Positions 1-8,540 of a stretch of 17,816 bases of DNA are shown here, in pieces (within the stretch, counting starts at the first letter, position 1; the number at the start of each line of letters is the position of its first letter). This DNA comes from CAZEDU01 sp964511185 (GTDB lineage Bacteria; Myxococcota; Myxococcia; Myxococcales; Myxococcaceae): contig CAZEDU010000105.1 in assembly GCA_964511185.1 (NCBI GenBank), positions 1 through 17,816 on the forward strand, read 5' to 3'. The position numbers were made by a program, and so were the translations under genes. The notes under the pieces are model-generated. The model saw only the letters and a program-made list of their open reading frames with translations. It had not been told where the DNA came from and ran no database searches.

Positions 1-1
1 C

Positions 2-3000
2 GAGGTCGAGCTGCGCGACGCGCACGGCAACCGGGTGCTCGGCGCGACCAACCTGGTCACGCTCGCGGTGGAGGCCGATGCCGGCGCCAGCGGCGTGCTG
101 CAGGTCAGCGCGGTCAACGGGCTCGCGCGCTTCGACCCGGTCGCGTTCGACACGCCCGGCCCGAAGGTGCTGGCCGCGAGCGCCACCGGCCTGACCTCGG
201 CCGTCTCCGCGCCCATCCCCATCTCGGTGGGCTTGCCGGCCACGCTCGCGTTCGTCTCGTCGCCGTCCGACGCCGCGGCGGGCCAGCTGCTGAGCACCGT
301 GCGCGTCGCGCTCCAGGACGCCAAGGGCAACGTCATCACCGACCGGCCTTCGCTCATCACCCTTCGGTCTCACCTCAAGGCGACGCTTTGGGGCACCACC
401 ACGGTCCTCACCGAAGACGGCGTCGCGACCTTCGACGACCTGATGCTCGAGGAGGCCAACCCCGCGCACGCGCTCTCGGCCACCACCCCCGGCCTGGCCG
501 CCTCGTTCCAGAGCGCGCTCTTCGCGGTGACGGCCGGGCCGGTGAGCGCCACGCAGTCGACGGTGCGCGCGAGCCGCAACGAGCTGGTGGCCGATGGCGT
601 CGAGGAGGCGGTGGTGACGGTCAACGCGCGCGACGCCTTCGGCAACGCCGTCGCGGGTGCCACCGTCGCCATCACCGCCACTGGCACGCAGAACCTGCTC
701 GCTCAGCCGATCGATCCGACGGGAAGCAACGGCGTGGCCACGGGCGCCTTGCGCAGCACCGCGGTGGAGCTCAAGCAGGTCACGGCGGAGATCGCCGGCC
801 CGTCGCAAGCGGCCGTCACCGTGAGCCCGCCCGTGCCGGTGCGCTTCACCGTCGCGCCTCCGGTGCTCTCGCTGCAGCCGCCGTCGGGCACGTCCGCGTG
901 CATCGCCATCCCCTACAGCGTGCGGCAGGCGCAGGCGCTGCCGGTCGACGTCGCGGTGGAGTACGACCGGGGCGATGGCGTCTTTCGGCGCGCGACGCAG
1001 GCGGGGAGCGCCGAGCACGACGGCGTCACCCAGACGGCCTCGTCCGCCGCGCCGGCTGGCCGCGCGCACACGTTCCTGTGGAACAGCTCGGCCGACCTGG
1101 GCGCCACCCAGCACGACGGCGTCCGGTTGCGGCTGGTGGCCACCACGCAGGGCGTGAGCGGCGCGCCGCAAGAGCTGCCGAGCCTGGCGGTCGACAACGG
1201 CATCTCGTTCGAGACGCCCCAGCCGCTGACCACGAACTTCTCGGGCTCGTTTCGCGTGGAGGTTCAAGACCTCGATCGCGACGGTCTGAACGACCTGTTG
1301 GTGCTCACCGCGACTTCGCTGCTCAAGAAGCTCCGCCTGCCCGACGGCGGCATCGTCGATGGGCCGAGCACCGCCATCGCGCAGACCTATGCCTTCATGC
1401 CGGCCGACTTCGACGAGGACGGCTTCGTCGACGTGGCGCTGTCGCGCGCCTCGAACGACGTGGTGGTGGCGTACAACGCGGGCGCCGGCGGCGGCTTCAC
1501 GTTGGGAACGCCCGCCGCGCTGCCGGCCACCGCCTTCTCGATGGCCCGGGGCGACGTCGACGCCGACGGCCGGCTCGACCTGGTGGCGGTGACCGGGACG
1601 ACCTTGACCGTGCTTCGTCAAACCGCGGGCGGCTTCACCACCTCCGCGCCGCCGCCGCCGTCCGACACCGGCGTCGGCTCGCCTCAGCGCGTCGCGGTGG
1701 GCGACTTCACCGGAGACGGGGTGATGGACCTCGTGGCGGTCCACTACAGCTTCACGCCCGGGCAGCAGAGGGGCGCGCTGCTCCTCTCGCAGGGGCTCGG
1801 CGGCGGGACCTTCGCCGTCCCGACCGAGCTGTTGCCGCTCACCGCGACAATGGGCGGGTTGGTGGCGGTCGATTTGAACCGCGACGGGCGGGAGGACCTG
1901 GTGGCCATCCAGGGCTCGAACGACAAGCTCGCGGTGCTGATCAGCGCGGGCAACGGCGCCTTTCTTCCTCCCCAGGAGGTCTCCGTCCTCGGAGTGCCCA
2001 ACACGCTGCACGCCGATGACTTCAACCGCGACGGCCGGGCGGATCTGCTGGTCGGCTTCACCGGGAGCTTCATGGTGCTCCTGCTCGGCAAGGGAGACGG
2101 CGGTTTCGAGCCCGCATATCCCTTCTCCGCCGGCACCTACACCTCGACCGCCGTCGGCGACTGGAACGGCGACGGCCGGCCCGACCTCCTCACCCCCAAC
2201 TATTATTTGGGCCTGACCGCGGTGCTGTACGGGCGTCAGGCGGCGTCCTGCAACCCGACCTTCGATGGGCCGATGCACTTCTCGCTCGGCCCCGGCTCCT
2301 TTCCAGGCCCGCTGGCGGTCGGCGACTTCAACCGCGACGGCAAGCCCGACGTCGTCTTCGGCGACCGGTCGAGCCAGGGCTACGGCTCGGCCGTCTTCCT
2401 CGGCAACGGCGACGGCAGCTTCCGGCTCTCTCAGCTCTACCCCAGCCTCTACCCGGGCATCCGCGCGCTCCAGCCGGTGGACTTCAACGGCGACGGCCTG
2501 CCCGAGCTGGCGTGCATGAGCCACGTGACCGGCGGCGTCAGCTACAGCGACCTGGCGTTCTGGCGCGGCACTTCGTCGGGCGTCTTCCAGTACCAGAGCT
2601 CGGTGCCGCTCGCCCCGACCCTGCAGTTCCTCACCTCGGGTGACCTGAACGGCGACGGCCGCCGCGACGTGCTCGTCACCTCGGCCGACAACGCGCCCTT
2701 CGCCGGGGCGGTGGTGCTCGCGCAGCCCGACGGCGGCATGGGGCCGCTCACGCCGGTGAGCTACCCCGACGCCGGGACGCGCGCGCTCCTGGCGGTCGAC
2801 GTCGACGGTGACGGCGCCGACGACGTGGTGACCGGCAACGGGAGCGGCGTCGCGCTCTTGCGCGCCCTGGGCGGTGGCCTGTCGAGCGCCGAGCCGGTGG
2901 TGGGCGGCGATACCCGGTCGCTCGCGAGCGGCGACTTCGATGGCGACGGCTGGCCCGACGTCGTCGCTGGGTTGGCCAACGGCGCGGTGAGCGTCTTGCG

Positions 3001-4384
3001 CAACCAGCAGGGCAGCCTGGTCGAGTCCGCGCGCCCGATGGTGAGCGCGCTGGGCACCGCGCTCGAAGGACTGGCGGTGGCGGACTTCAACCGCGACGGG
3101 CGCTCGGACGTCGCCACGTACTCGGCGGCGGAGTGTCGCCTCTCGCTGCTGTCGGCCGACGCCGGCCTCCCGAGCGCCGCGGTGGCGCACTGGCGCGCGC
3201 CTTGCCCCTCGACCGGCGCGCCCTTGGGCTCGGGGATGCAGCTGCTCGCGGCGTCGGACTTGAATGGCGACGGCGCCGCCGACTTGGCGCTCGCCACCGC
3301 CGACGAGGGCATGGCGGTGATGCTCAACGACGGCGCCGGCTTTCGCTCCCGGTTCACCGAGCTCGCCGGGACGCCGGTTCGGGTCTTGGCGGCGCGGCTG
3401 AACGGCGATGGCCGGCCGGACTGGGTGGCCGTCGACACCACGTCGGTGCGGGCGGGGGTCTCCCTGGCCGACGGCGGCTTCAGCCTGGGCAGCTTGATCA
3501 ACGCCGGCGCCAGCGTGCGCGACGCCGCGGCCGTCGACGTCAATCGCGATGGGAAGGTCGACGTGGTGACCGTGTCGGAGACGGATCAGACCATCCGCGT
3601 CTTCCCAGGCCAGGGCGATGGCCAGCTCGGCGCGGAGATCGCCACGTCGACCGCGCTCGCGTTGCGGCGGGTGGCGGCGGGCGACTTCAACCGCGACGGC
3701 GCGATCGATCTCGTCGTCGGATACGCGGGCACCGACCCGGGCGTGCGCCTGTTCCTCGGCAACGCGGCGGGCGGCTTCACGGCGTCGACCGTGGTGACGA
3801 GCGGCACCGGCTCGTCCGCGCTGGTGCAGGGGCTCCACGTGGGCGACGTCGACCGCGACGGCGCGCTCGACGTGCTGCTCCTTCGGCGCGCCGGCACGCT
3901 GCAGATCTTCCGCGGCAACGGGATCGGCGCCTTCAGCCCCGTGCCCGCGACGCAGGTGGCGACGGGCGGCCTGGGCGACTTCATGGCCGCGCGCGATCTC
4001 AACCGCGACGGGCGCACCGACGCCGTGGTGGGCACGACCTTGTCCGGCAGCCAGAGCACCGTCTCGGTCTGGCTGCAGCAGAGCGACGGCAGCTTCACCC
4101 AGTCGTTCAGCATGGCGAACCCCGTGGGCGCCATCGGCCGGCCGGAGCTGGTGGACGTCGACGGCGACGCCCGGCCCGACCTGCTCCTCGTCGGCAACGG
4201 CCGGGTGGCGGTGCTCCTGGGGAGCGGCGACGGCCAGTTCACCCTCGCGCACACGTACGCGGCGCCCGCGGCCAAGGACGTCGCCCTCGCCGACTTCGAC
4301 TTGGACGGCAGGCCGGACATGCTGGTGCGCAGCGGCGGCATCGGCTCGCTGTTGGGCGGGGTCTCGCTCTGGCTGGGGCGTTGA
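2..4384 (+). CDS. Large secreted-type protein with Ig-like domains and 21 FG-GAP/VCBS repeats (5' end missing)
   Basis: The frame is open from base 2, so the start lies outside the window; 1460 residues are visible. Residues 1 to about 290 are Ig-like/invasin (Big_1-type) beta domains, with recurring phrases such as DAxGNxV and GVAT. A further beta-rich domain of about 110 residues follows. From about residue 423 to 1431 there are 21 calcium-loop motifs of the form DxNxDGxxD (for example DFNRDGRADLLVG), spaced 45 to 58 residues apart, ending in VSLWLGR just before the TGA. Such repeats form integrin-alpha-like beta-propeller blades, each loop expected to bind Ca2+. Motif 15 has Arg for the first Asp (RLNGDGRPD) and motif 20 has Ala for Gly (DVDGDARPD). 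The likely role is a surface or secreted adhesion protein; this is inferred because the signal peptide is not visible. Only three bases separate it from the convergent gene downstream. Confidence 0.9.
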   Translation, partial: EVELRDAHGNRVLGATNLVTLAVEADAGASGVLQVSAVNGLARFDPVAFDTPGPKVLAASATGLTSAVSAPIPISVGLPATLAFVSSPSDAAAGQLLSTVRVALQDAKGNVITDRPSLITLRSHLKATLWGTTTVLTEDGVATFDDLMLEEANPAHALSATTPGLAASFQSALFAVTAGPVSATQSTVRASRNELVADGVEEAVVTVNARDAFGNAVAGATVAITATGTQNLLAQPIDPTGSNGVATGALRSTAVELKQVTAEIAGPSQAAVTVSPPVPVRFTVAPPVLSLQPPSGTSACIAIPYSVRQAQALPVDVAVEYDRGDGVFRRATQAGSAEHDGVTQTASSAAPAGRAHTFLWNSSADLGATQHDGVRLRLVATTQGVSGAPQELPSLAVDNGISFETPQPLTTNFSGSFRVEVQDLDRDGLNDLLVLTATSLLKKLRLPDGGIVDGPSTAIAQTYAFMPADFDEDGFVDVALSRASNDVVVAYNAGAGGGFTLGTPAALPATAFSMARGDVDADGRLDLVAVTGTTLTVLRQTAGGFTTSAPPPPSDTGVGSPQRVAVGDFTGDGVMDLVAVHYSFTPGQQRGALLLSQGLGGGTFAVPTELLPLTATMGGLVAVDLNRDGREDLVAIQGSNDKLAVLISAGNGAFLPPQEVSVLGVPNTLHADDFNRDGRADLLVGFTGSFMVLLLGKGDGGFEPAYPFSAGTYTSTAVGDWNGDGRPDLLTPNYYLGLTAVLYGRQAASCNPTFDGPMHFSLGPGSFPGPLAVGDFNRDGKPDVVFGDRSSQGYGSAVFLGNGDGSFRLSQLYPSLYPGIRALQPVDFNGDGLPELACMSHVTGGVSYSDLAFWRGTSSGVFQYQSSVPLAPTLQFLTSGDLNGDGRRDVLVTSADNAPFAGAVVLAQPDGGMGPLTPVSYPDAGTRALLAVDVDGDGADDVVTGNGSGVALLRALGGGLSSAEPVVGGDTRSLASGDFDGDGWPDVVAGLANGAVSVLRNQQGSLVESARPMVSALGTALEGLAVADFNRDGRSDVATYSAAECRLSLLSADAGLPSAAVAHWRAPCPSTGAPLGSGMQLLAASDLNGDGAADLALATADEGMAVMLNDGAGFRSRFTELAGTPVRVLAARLNGDGRPDWVAVDTTSVRAGVSLADGGFSLGSLINAGASVRDAAAVDVNRDGKVDVVTVSETDQTIRVFPGQGDGQLGAEIATSTALALRRVAAGDFNRDGAIDLVVGYAGTDPGVRLFLGNAAGGFTASTVVTSGTGSSALVQGLHVGDVDRDGALDVLLLRRAGTLQIFRGNGIGAFSPVPATQVATGGLGDFMAARDLNRDGRTDAVVGTTLSGSQSTVSVWLQQSDGSFTQSFSMANPVGAIGRPELVDVDGDARPDLLLVGNGRVAVLLGSGDGQFTLAHTYAAPAAKDVALADFDLDGRPDMLVRSGGIGSLLGGVSLWLGR

Positions 4385-4387
4385 GGC

Positions 4388-5143
4388 CTACCCGCCCCAG
4401 ATGAGCGGCTCGCGCGCGTCCAGAAAGCGCGCGATCACCTGCTGGTGCGCCGCGGACAGAGAGAGCAGCTTGATGCCGAAGCCGGTGGCGACGCGGCCCC
4501 CGAACGAGCTGTGCGGGCGGTGCCAGACCACCTCGCCTTCGGTCTCGATGCGGTGGCGCGACAACAGCTCGAGCGACACCTTCACCCGCTGGCCAATCGG
4601 CAGGAACAGGGAGCTCGCGACGAAGACGCCGCTCACGTCGGCGTCCCCGGCGAGCCGGTAGAGGTTGCTCTTGCTGAACAGGTCGACCCGCACCTCGAGC
4701 GGCTGCCCGGCCCGGCCCGCGCGCGACCCGAGCACCTCGTCGAGCAGGGCCCGCACGTCGAGCAGCGGCTCCTGGCCCGGCGTGAAGCCCAAAGCGCGCG
4801 CGCCTTCGACGAGCAGCTTCTGGCGCGGCAGCACTTGATCGGCCGGCACGCGCTTGGCCATCACCTCGGGGGGCCCTTCGGTCGACAGCACGATGCGCGC
4901 GGAGCGCCGGGCCTTCAGCGAGCGCGTGATGACGAGCACCGCCGGCCACTCGATGCCGGGCAGCTCGGCGTCGAGCACCACCAGGTTGGGCGCCGACAGC
5001 TCGAGCAGATCGGGCGTCAGCCCCAAGGTGGACGCGAGCGTCTCGGTCGCGAACCCGCACGCCGACAGCTCGGCGGCGAGCCGCGCCAACAACGCCGGGT
5101 CGCGATCGACGATGACCGCGTGGCCCAAGCTCGCCTGGCTCAC
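4388..5143 (-). CDS. Receiver-like + PilZ-like regulatory protein
   Basis: This 251-aa protein starts at GTG (5143-5141), which overlaps the TGA of the upstream PilT-like gene in a GTGA junction, so translation is probably coupled. Residues 7 to about 118 read as a response-regulator receiver: acidic pair DRD near residue 13 and a candidate phospho-acceptor D58 in VVLDAELPG. The usual Thr/Lys switch positions are poorly conserved. Residues about 145 to 245 resemble the myxobacterial PilZ family (TIGR02266-type), with DVSGVFVAS at 169-177, LPIGQRV and GEVVWHR. The classical c-di-GMP motif RxxxR is not seen, and the DxSxxG motif is shifted to DVSGVF, so ligand binding is doubtful. Coupling to a PilT-like ATPase suggests a role in pilus or surface motility; this is inference from context. 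Confidence 0.82.
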   Translation of the reverse strand: MSQASLGHAVIVDRDPALLARLAAELSACGFATETLASTLGLTPDLLELSAPNLVVLDAELPGIEWPAVLVITRSLKARRSARIVLSTEGPPEVMAKRVPADQVLPRQKLLVEGARALGFTPGQEPLLDVRALLDEVLGSRAGRAGQPLEVRVDLFSKSNLYRLAGDADVSGVFVASSLFLPIGQRVKVSLELLSRHRIETEGEVVWHRPHSSFGGRVATGFGIKLLSLSAAHQQVIARFLDAREPLIWGG

Positions 5144-6219
5144 GCGCCTCCCAGCATCAGCTCGCGCTCCACCTCCGCTCGGCGGGTCGCCGCCCGGCGC
5201 GCCGTCTCCGCGTTGATGACGCCGGCCCGGCACATCTCGACCAGGTGCTGATCGAACGTCTGCATGCCGATGTCGTCGTGCGACCGCTCCATCAGGTTGG
5301 GCAGCGTGTCGATCTTCGCGCTGTCGCGAATCGCCTCCTGCACCGACCGGGTGACGAGCAGCGCCTCGACCGCCGGGACCAGGTTGGTGCCGTCTTGCCG
5401 CATCACCAGCCGCAGCGAGACCACCGCCTTCAAGTTGTCCGCGAGCCGCTGCCGCACGGTGGTCTGCTCCTCGGCGGGGAACATGCCGACGAACCGGCCG
5501 ATGGTGCGCGGCACGTCCGGCGTGTGCAGCGACGAGACGACCAGGTGGCCCGTCTCCGCGGCCTTGAGGCACGTGTCGGCGGTCTCGTGGTCGCGCAGCT
5601 CGCCGACCATGATGATGTCGGGGTCCTGCCGCAGCGCCGACTTGAGCGCCGCGCTGTAGCTCTCGGTGTCGACGCCGATCTCGCGTTGAATCACCACCGC
5701 CTTGTCCGGCTGCATCACGTACTCGATGGGGTCCTCCACCGTGACGATGTGCACCCGGTCCGACTTGTTGGCGTGGTCGAGCATCGACGCGATGGTGGTC
5801 GACTTGCCGTTGCCAGTGGCGCCGGTGACGAGCACCAGCCCGCTGCGCGCCTGCGCGATCGACTCGACCACGCGCGGCAGGTTCAGCTGCGCGAAGGACG
5901 GCACCTCGAAGGGGATGACGCGCAACACCAGGCCGACCGAGCCGCGCTGATAGAAGATGCTGGCGCGAAAACGGGAGACCTGCGGAATGCCGAAGCCGCG
6001 GTCCACGTCGCGGCGGCCGCCGGCGAAGAACGAGTCGTTCGGGCCCAGGATCTTCTGCGCCAACAGGAGCGTGTCGTTCGAGGTCAGCCGTTCGAGCTTC
6101 GCCGCGAACAGCTCCCCGCGAATTCGATACGAAGGCGGGTAACCCACCTCCAAGTGTATGTCGCTCGCGCCTTTCTTGACCCCCACCCCCAGCAGCCCGA
6201 GCAGCTGTTCCAACGTCAT
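5140..6219 (-). CDS. PilT/PilU-family type IV pilus ATPase
   Basis: This 359-aa protein has the usual PilT length and layout. PilT-type ATPases are cytoplasmic hexamers that power pilus retraction. Visible motifs: N-terminal GASDIHLEVG with RIRGEL; Walker A GATGNGKST (133-141); Asp box TVEDPIEYV (160-168); Walker B DIIMVGELRD (201-210) with catalytic Glu207; His box TGHLVVSSLHT (223-233). The C-terminal AIR motif is divergent (AIRDSAKIDTLPNLM), so it may be one of several PilT paralogues rather than the main retraction motor. The ATG at 6219-6217 is preceded by a good ribosome binding site (GGAGG, 6224-6228). It is the first gene of an operon with the receiver/PilZ gene and is divergent from the TPR gene. 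A gene symbol is withheld because myxobacteria carry multiple paralogues. Confidence 0.95.
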   Translation of the reverse strand: MTLEQLLGLLGVGVKKGASDIHLEVGYPPSYRIRGELFAAKLERLTSNDTLLLAQKILGPNDSFFAGGRRDVDRGFGIPQVSRFRASIFYQRGSVGLVLRVIPFEVPSFAQLNLPRVVESIAQARSGLVLVTGATGNGKSTTIASMLDHANKSDRVHIVTVEDPIEYVMQPDKAVVIQREIGVDTESYSAALKSALRQDPDIIMVGELRDHETADTCLKAAETGHLVVSSLHTPDVPRTIGRFVGMFPAEEQTTVRQRLADNLKAVVSLRLVMRQDGTNLVPAVEALLVTRSVQEAIRDSAKIDTLPNLMERSHDDIGMQTFDQHLVEMCRAGVINAETARRAATRRAEVERELMLGGA

Positions 6220-6294
6220 CGTTCCTCCGTGACGGCCGCGCCACGACCCGACTGGCCAACGGACCGGATTGGACTACAGTCCGAGATTGAACGC
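6220..6294. promoter_or_regulatory. Divergent intergenic region between PilT-like and TPR genes
   Basis: These 75 bases must hold the promoters of two divergent genes. On the plus strand TACAGT (6275-6280) could be a -10 element, about 15 bases upstream of the ATG at 6295, with only a weak -35 candidate (CTGGCC, 6252-6257). TACAGT lies inside a short inverted repeat, GGACT-AC-AGTCC (6271-6282), which could be an operator or chance. On the minus strand only the ribosome binding site of the PilT-like gene is clear. Confidence 0.3.
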
Positions 6295-8439
6295 ATGGCA
6301 ACTCGGCGCGCACCACTCGAGCTGGCTCAACAGGCCGAGAAGAAGGGGAACTTCGCCAAGGCGGTCGAAGCGTACTTGGAACATCTGAAGAAGAACGCCG
6401 ACGACGCCCGGGCGCTCCTGCGCGTCGCTGAGCTGGAGGAGCGGCTCGGCCAGTCCGCCACGGCGGGCGCCCACTTTCGGCAGCTCGGCGCGCTGTCGCT
6501 CAAGCAGGGCTTCGCCGCCAAGGCGGTGTCCGCGGCCCGGCGCGCGTCGAAGCTCTTGCCCGACGACCCCGAGTCCGCGGCGGTGCTCGCCGAGGCGCTC
6601 GCCCAAGACGGCAAGCGGCGCGAGGCGACCGACGCGTTTGGGCAAGCCGCGCAGATCGCGGCCGAGCGCAACGACAAGGCGACGCGCAAGCGGATGCTCC
6701 TGCGCGCCAGCGAGTTCGACGAGTCGCCGCGCGCTTCGCTCGCGTTGGCCGAGCTGCTCGCCAGCGAGCGGCAGAACGACGAGGCGGCCGCCCTCCTGAG
6801 AAAAGTGGCGGAGCGGCTCGGAGAGCAGAAGGCGCTCGCCGACCAGCTGCGCGTGCTGGAGCGGCTGTTCGAGCTGTCGCACGAGGACCTTCGCCTTGGG
6901 CTGCAGGCCGCGCAGCTGGCGCTCGACCTCCGCGAGCACATGCGCTCGCTGCTCATCGTGCGGCGCGCGCTCGACGCCCACCCCGACGACGCGCGGCTGA
7001 TCCGCTGCGCGGCGATGGGGCTCGAGGCCTACGGCGAGACCGCGCGCGCCGCCCGCGTGTACCGCGACAGCGCGCATCGCTTCGCGCGCCAGGGGGACAC
7101 CGCGGCCGCGCGCGAGGCGTGGCTGTCGGTCCTGCGGCTGATTCCCGACGACCGCGCCGCGCAGGCGGCGATCGCCCCGGCGCTGCTGCCCAACGTCGGG
7201 CGGATGCTGGAGCGGCGGCCCAACCTGGCCGACATCGGGCTCGAAGAGCTCGACGACGCGGTCGCGGGGCTGGGCGACTTCGCGCAGCCGCCGCTCACGG
7301 CGGAGAGCGCGGCGGCCCCGACGGTCTCGCCAGAGCTCGATCTCGAGTCCTTCGCCGGTCTCACCATCGAGGTCGACAAAGTGCCGGGCGAGCCCATCGA
7401 GCTCGAGCCGATCGTCGAGCCTGCGCCCGCCGCTCCGATCGCCCGCGCGGCGCCGAGCGAGCCGCGCCAGGTGCGCAAGGCGCTGGTGCTGGGGCAGTCC
7501 CCAGAGGCGGGGTGGGCGAGCGCGGCCCTGGCCGACCTGGGCCTGGACGTGCAGGCGCTCGCGGACGACGCGTTGTCCTCTGCCTTCGAGGTGGTGCGGA
7601 CCACCGGGCGCGACCTGGTGGTGGGGCCGGCCTGGTTCGTCGAGCCGCTCCTCCAGGAGCAGCCCGAGCTGGTGGCCGTCGCGCCGCTGTCGCCCGACGA
7701 CGCGGCGGCGCGGCGGACCCTGTCGTCGCGCGCCGTGCCGGTCGTGCCGACGCTGGCGGTGGTCGATGCGAAGGACCTCGCGCGCGCGTTCGCGACCTTC
7801 GGACCGACGGTGGAGCTGGCCAACGCCGCGGGCCAGCGGCTCAAGGTGACGCAGGCGGGCGGCGAGGCGTTCCAGCTCGCCGTCGCCACGCGCAAGCTGG
7901 GCCCTTCGCTCGTGGCGCGGCCGTGGCTCGAGGAGCGCGCCTTCGTGGTGGCGGCGGCCGACGGCCAGCGCGCGCGCGCCCTCGGCGAGTTCGTGGGAGC
8001 GACGGTGGAGGGGCGCGCCGCCTTCGTGTCGTCTCCTCGCCCCGGTGAGCAGGAGCGGTCGGCGCTGGTGGAGCAGCTGCTCGCCGCGCTCGGGCTGCGG
8101 GGCATCGGCGTCGTCGGGCTCGCGTCGACCTCGGGCGGTTGGGCCTTCGACGGCTTCGCGCCGGGCTGGGGGCCGGGGGCGCTGGCGGTCGAGGCCCGCC
8201 TCACCGGCTCTTTGTTCGGCTGGGCGGTCGAGCTCGGCCGTGGCCTGACGCTGCCGGAGCTGCCCGCGCCGCGCGGCGCGGCGTGCGCGTTGGAGGTCGC
8301 CAGCGCCGAGCTCGCGTCGCTCAGCCAGCTGCGCGTCGAGACGGGGAGCGACGGCCGTGCGTTCGTCTGCGCGCACGCCGCCGAGCTCGAGCCCGCGCTG
8401 CGCCGCATCGCGCGCACCCTGAAACGGCCCGATGCCTGA
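6295..8439 (+). CDS. TPR protein with C-terminal degenerate biotin-carboxylase-like (ATP-grasp) half
   Basis: This 714-aa protein starts at ATG 6295, at the point where the translation becomes helical-repeat-like; the same frame is open far upstream only as antisense of the PilT-like gene. Residues 5 to about 300 are TPR-like helical repeats (GNFAKAVEAYLEHLKKNADD, then further A/L-rich helix pairs). Residues 300-390 are a linker rich in Pro, Ala and Glu. Residues 394-713 follow the order of biotin carboxylase: a Rossmann-like start (KALVLGQSPEAGWASAALADLG), then VAVAPLSPDD and RAVPVVPT, an ATP-grasp-like body, ARLTGSLFGWAVELGRGLTL like the region after the biotin carboxylase active site, and a C-terminal part with LRVETGSDG. 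The glycine-rich loop, ATP-binding Lys and metal-binding Glu/Asn motifs are not seen, so enzymatic activity is unlikely. The biotin carboxylase relationship is my pattern reading, not a search result. Confidence 0.8.
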   Translation: MATRRAPLELAQQAEKKGNFAKAVEAYLEHLKKNADDARALLRVAELEERLGQSATAGAHFRQLGALSLKQGFAAKAVSAARRASKLLPDDPESAAVLAEALAQDGKRREATDAFGQAAQIAAERNDKATRKRMLLRASEFDESPRASLALAELLASERQNDEAAALLRKVAERLGEQKALADQLRVLERLFELSHEDLRLGLQAAQLALDLREHMRSLLIVRRALDAHPDDARLIRCAAMGLEAYGETARAARVYRDSAHRFARQGDTAAAREAWLSVLRLIPDDRAAQAAIAPALLPNVGRMLERRPNLADIGLEELDDAVAGLGDFAQPPLTAESAAAPTVSPELDLESFAGLTIEVDKVPGEPIELEPIVEPAPAAPIARAAPSEPRQVRKALVLGQSPEAGWASAALADLGLDVQALADDALSSAFEVVRTTGRDLVVGPAWFVEPLLQEQPELVAVAPLSPDDAAARRTLSSRAVPVVPTLAVVDAKDLARAFATFGPTVELANAAGQRLKVTQAGGEAFQLAVATRKLGPSLVARPWLEERAFVVAAADGQRARALGEFVGATVEGRAAFVSSPRPGEQERSALVEQLLAALGLRGIGVVGLASTSGGWAFDGFAPGWGPGALAVEARLTGSLFGWAVELGRGLTLPELPAPRGAACALEVASAELASLSQLRVETGSDGRAFVCAHAAELEPALRRIARTLKRPDA

Positions 8440-8463
8440 GGTCGGCGGGCCGAGATCCAAGGG

Positions 8464-8473
8464 NNNNNNNNNN
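8464..8473. other. Assembly gap (10 N)
   Basis: Ten N bases lie between the stop of the TPR gene and the start of the coiled-coil gene. Ten is probably a placeholder length, so the true distance, and any promoter or extra gene in between, is unknown. Order and orientation across the gap rest on scaffolding. The resolved flanks (8440-8463 and 8474-8540) show no gene and no convincing promoter. Confidence 0.98.
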
Positions 8474-8540
8474 TCACCGCCCCCTGTCCGACGCTCGGTC
8501 GCGGGCTCACCTTGAGCCTGACAACCACGGAGGGAGAGCC

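Noticed and set aside
1268..4320. Regularly spaced similar segments as a tandem DNA repeat or CRISPR array
   Set aside because: The similarity is at protein level (calcium loops every 45-58 codons) with variable DNA and variable spacing inside one open frame.
3133..4404. 423-aa plus-strand frame inside the FG-GAP gene
   Set aside because: It is an out-of-frame shadow with Arg-rich low complexity; the FG-GAP frame has regular motifs throughout.
5245..6294. N-terminal extension of the TPR gene frame to 5245
   Set aside because: This part is antisense to the well-supported PilT-like gene and is low-complexity (RRDQ-rich). The protein becomes TPR-like only from ATG 6295.
6274..8460. 728-aa open frame on the minus strand opposite the TPR gene
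   Set aside because: It is rich in Arg, Gly, His and Gln with no domain pattern, as expected for an antisense shadow in GC-rich coding DNA; the plus strand gives recognisable TPRs.
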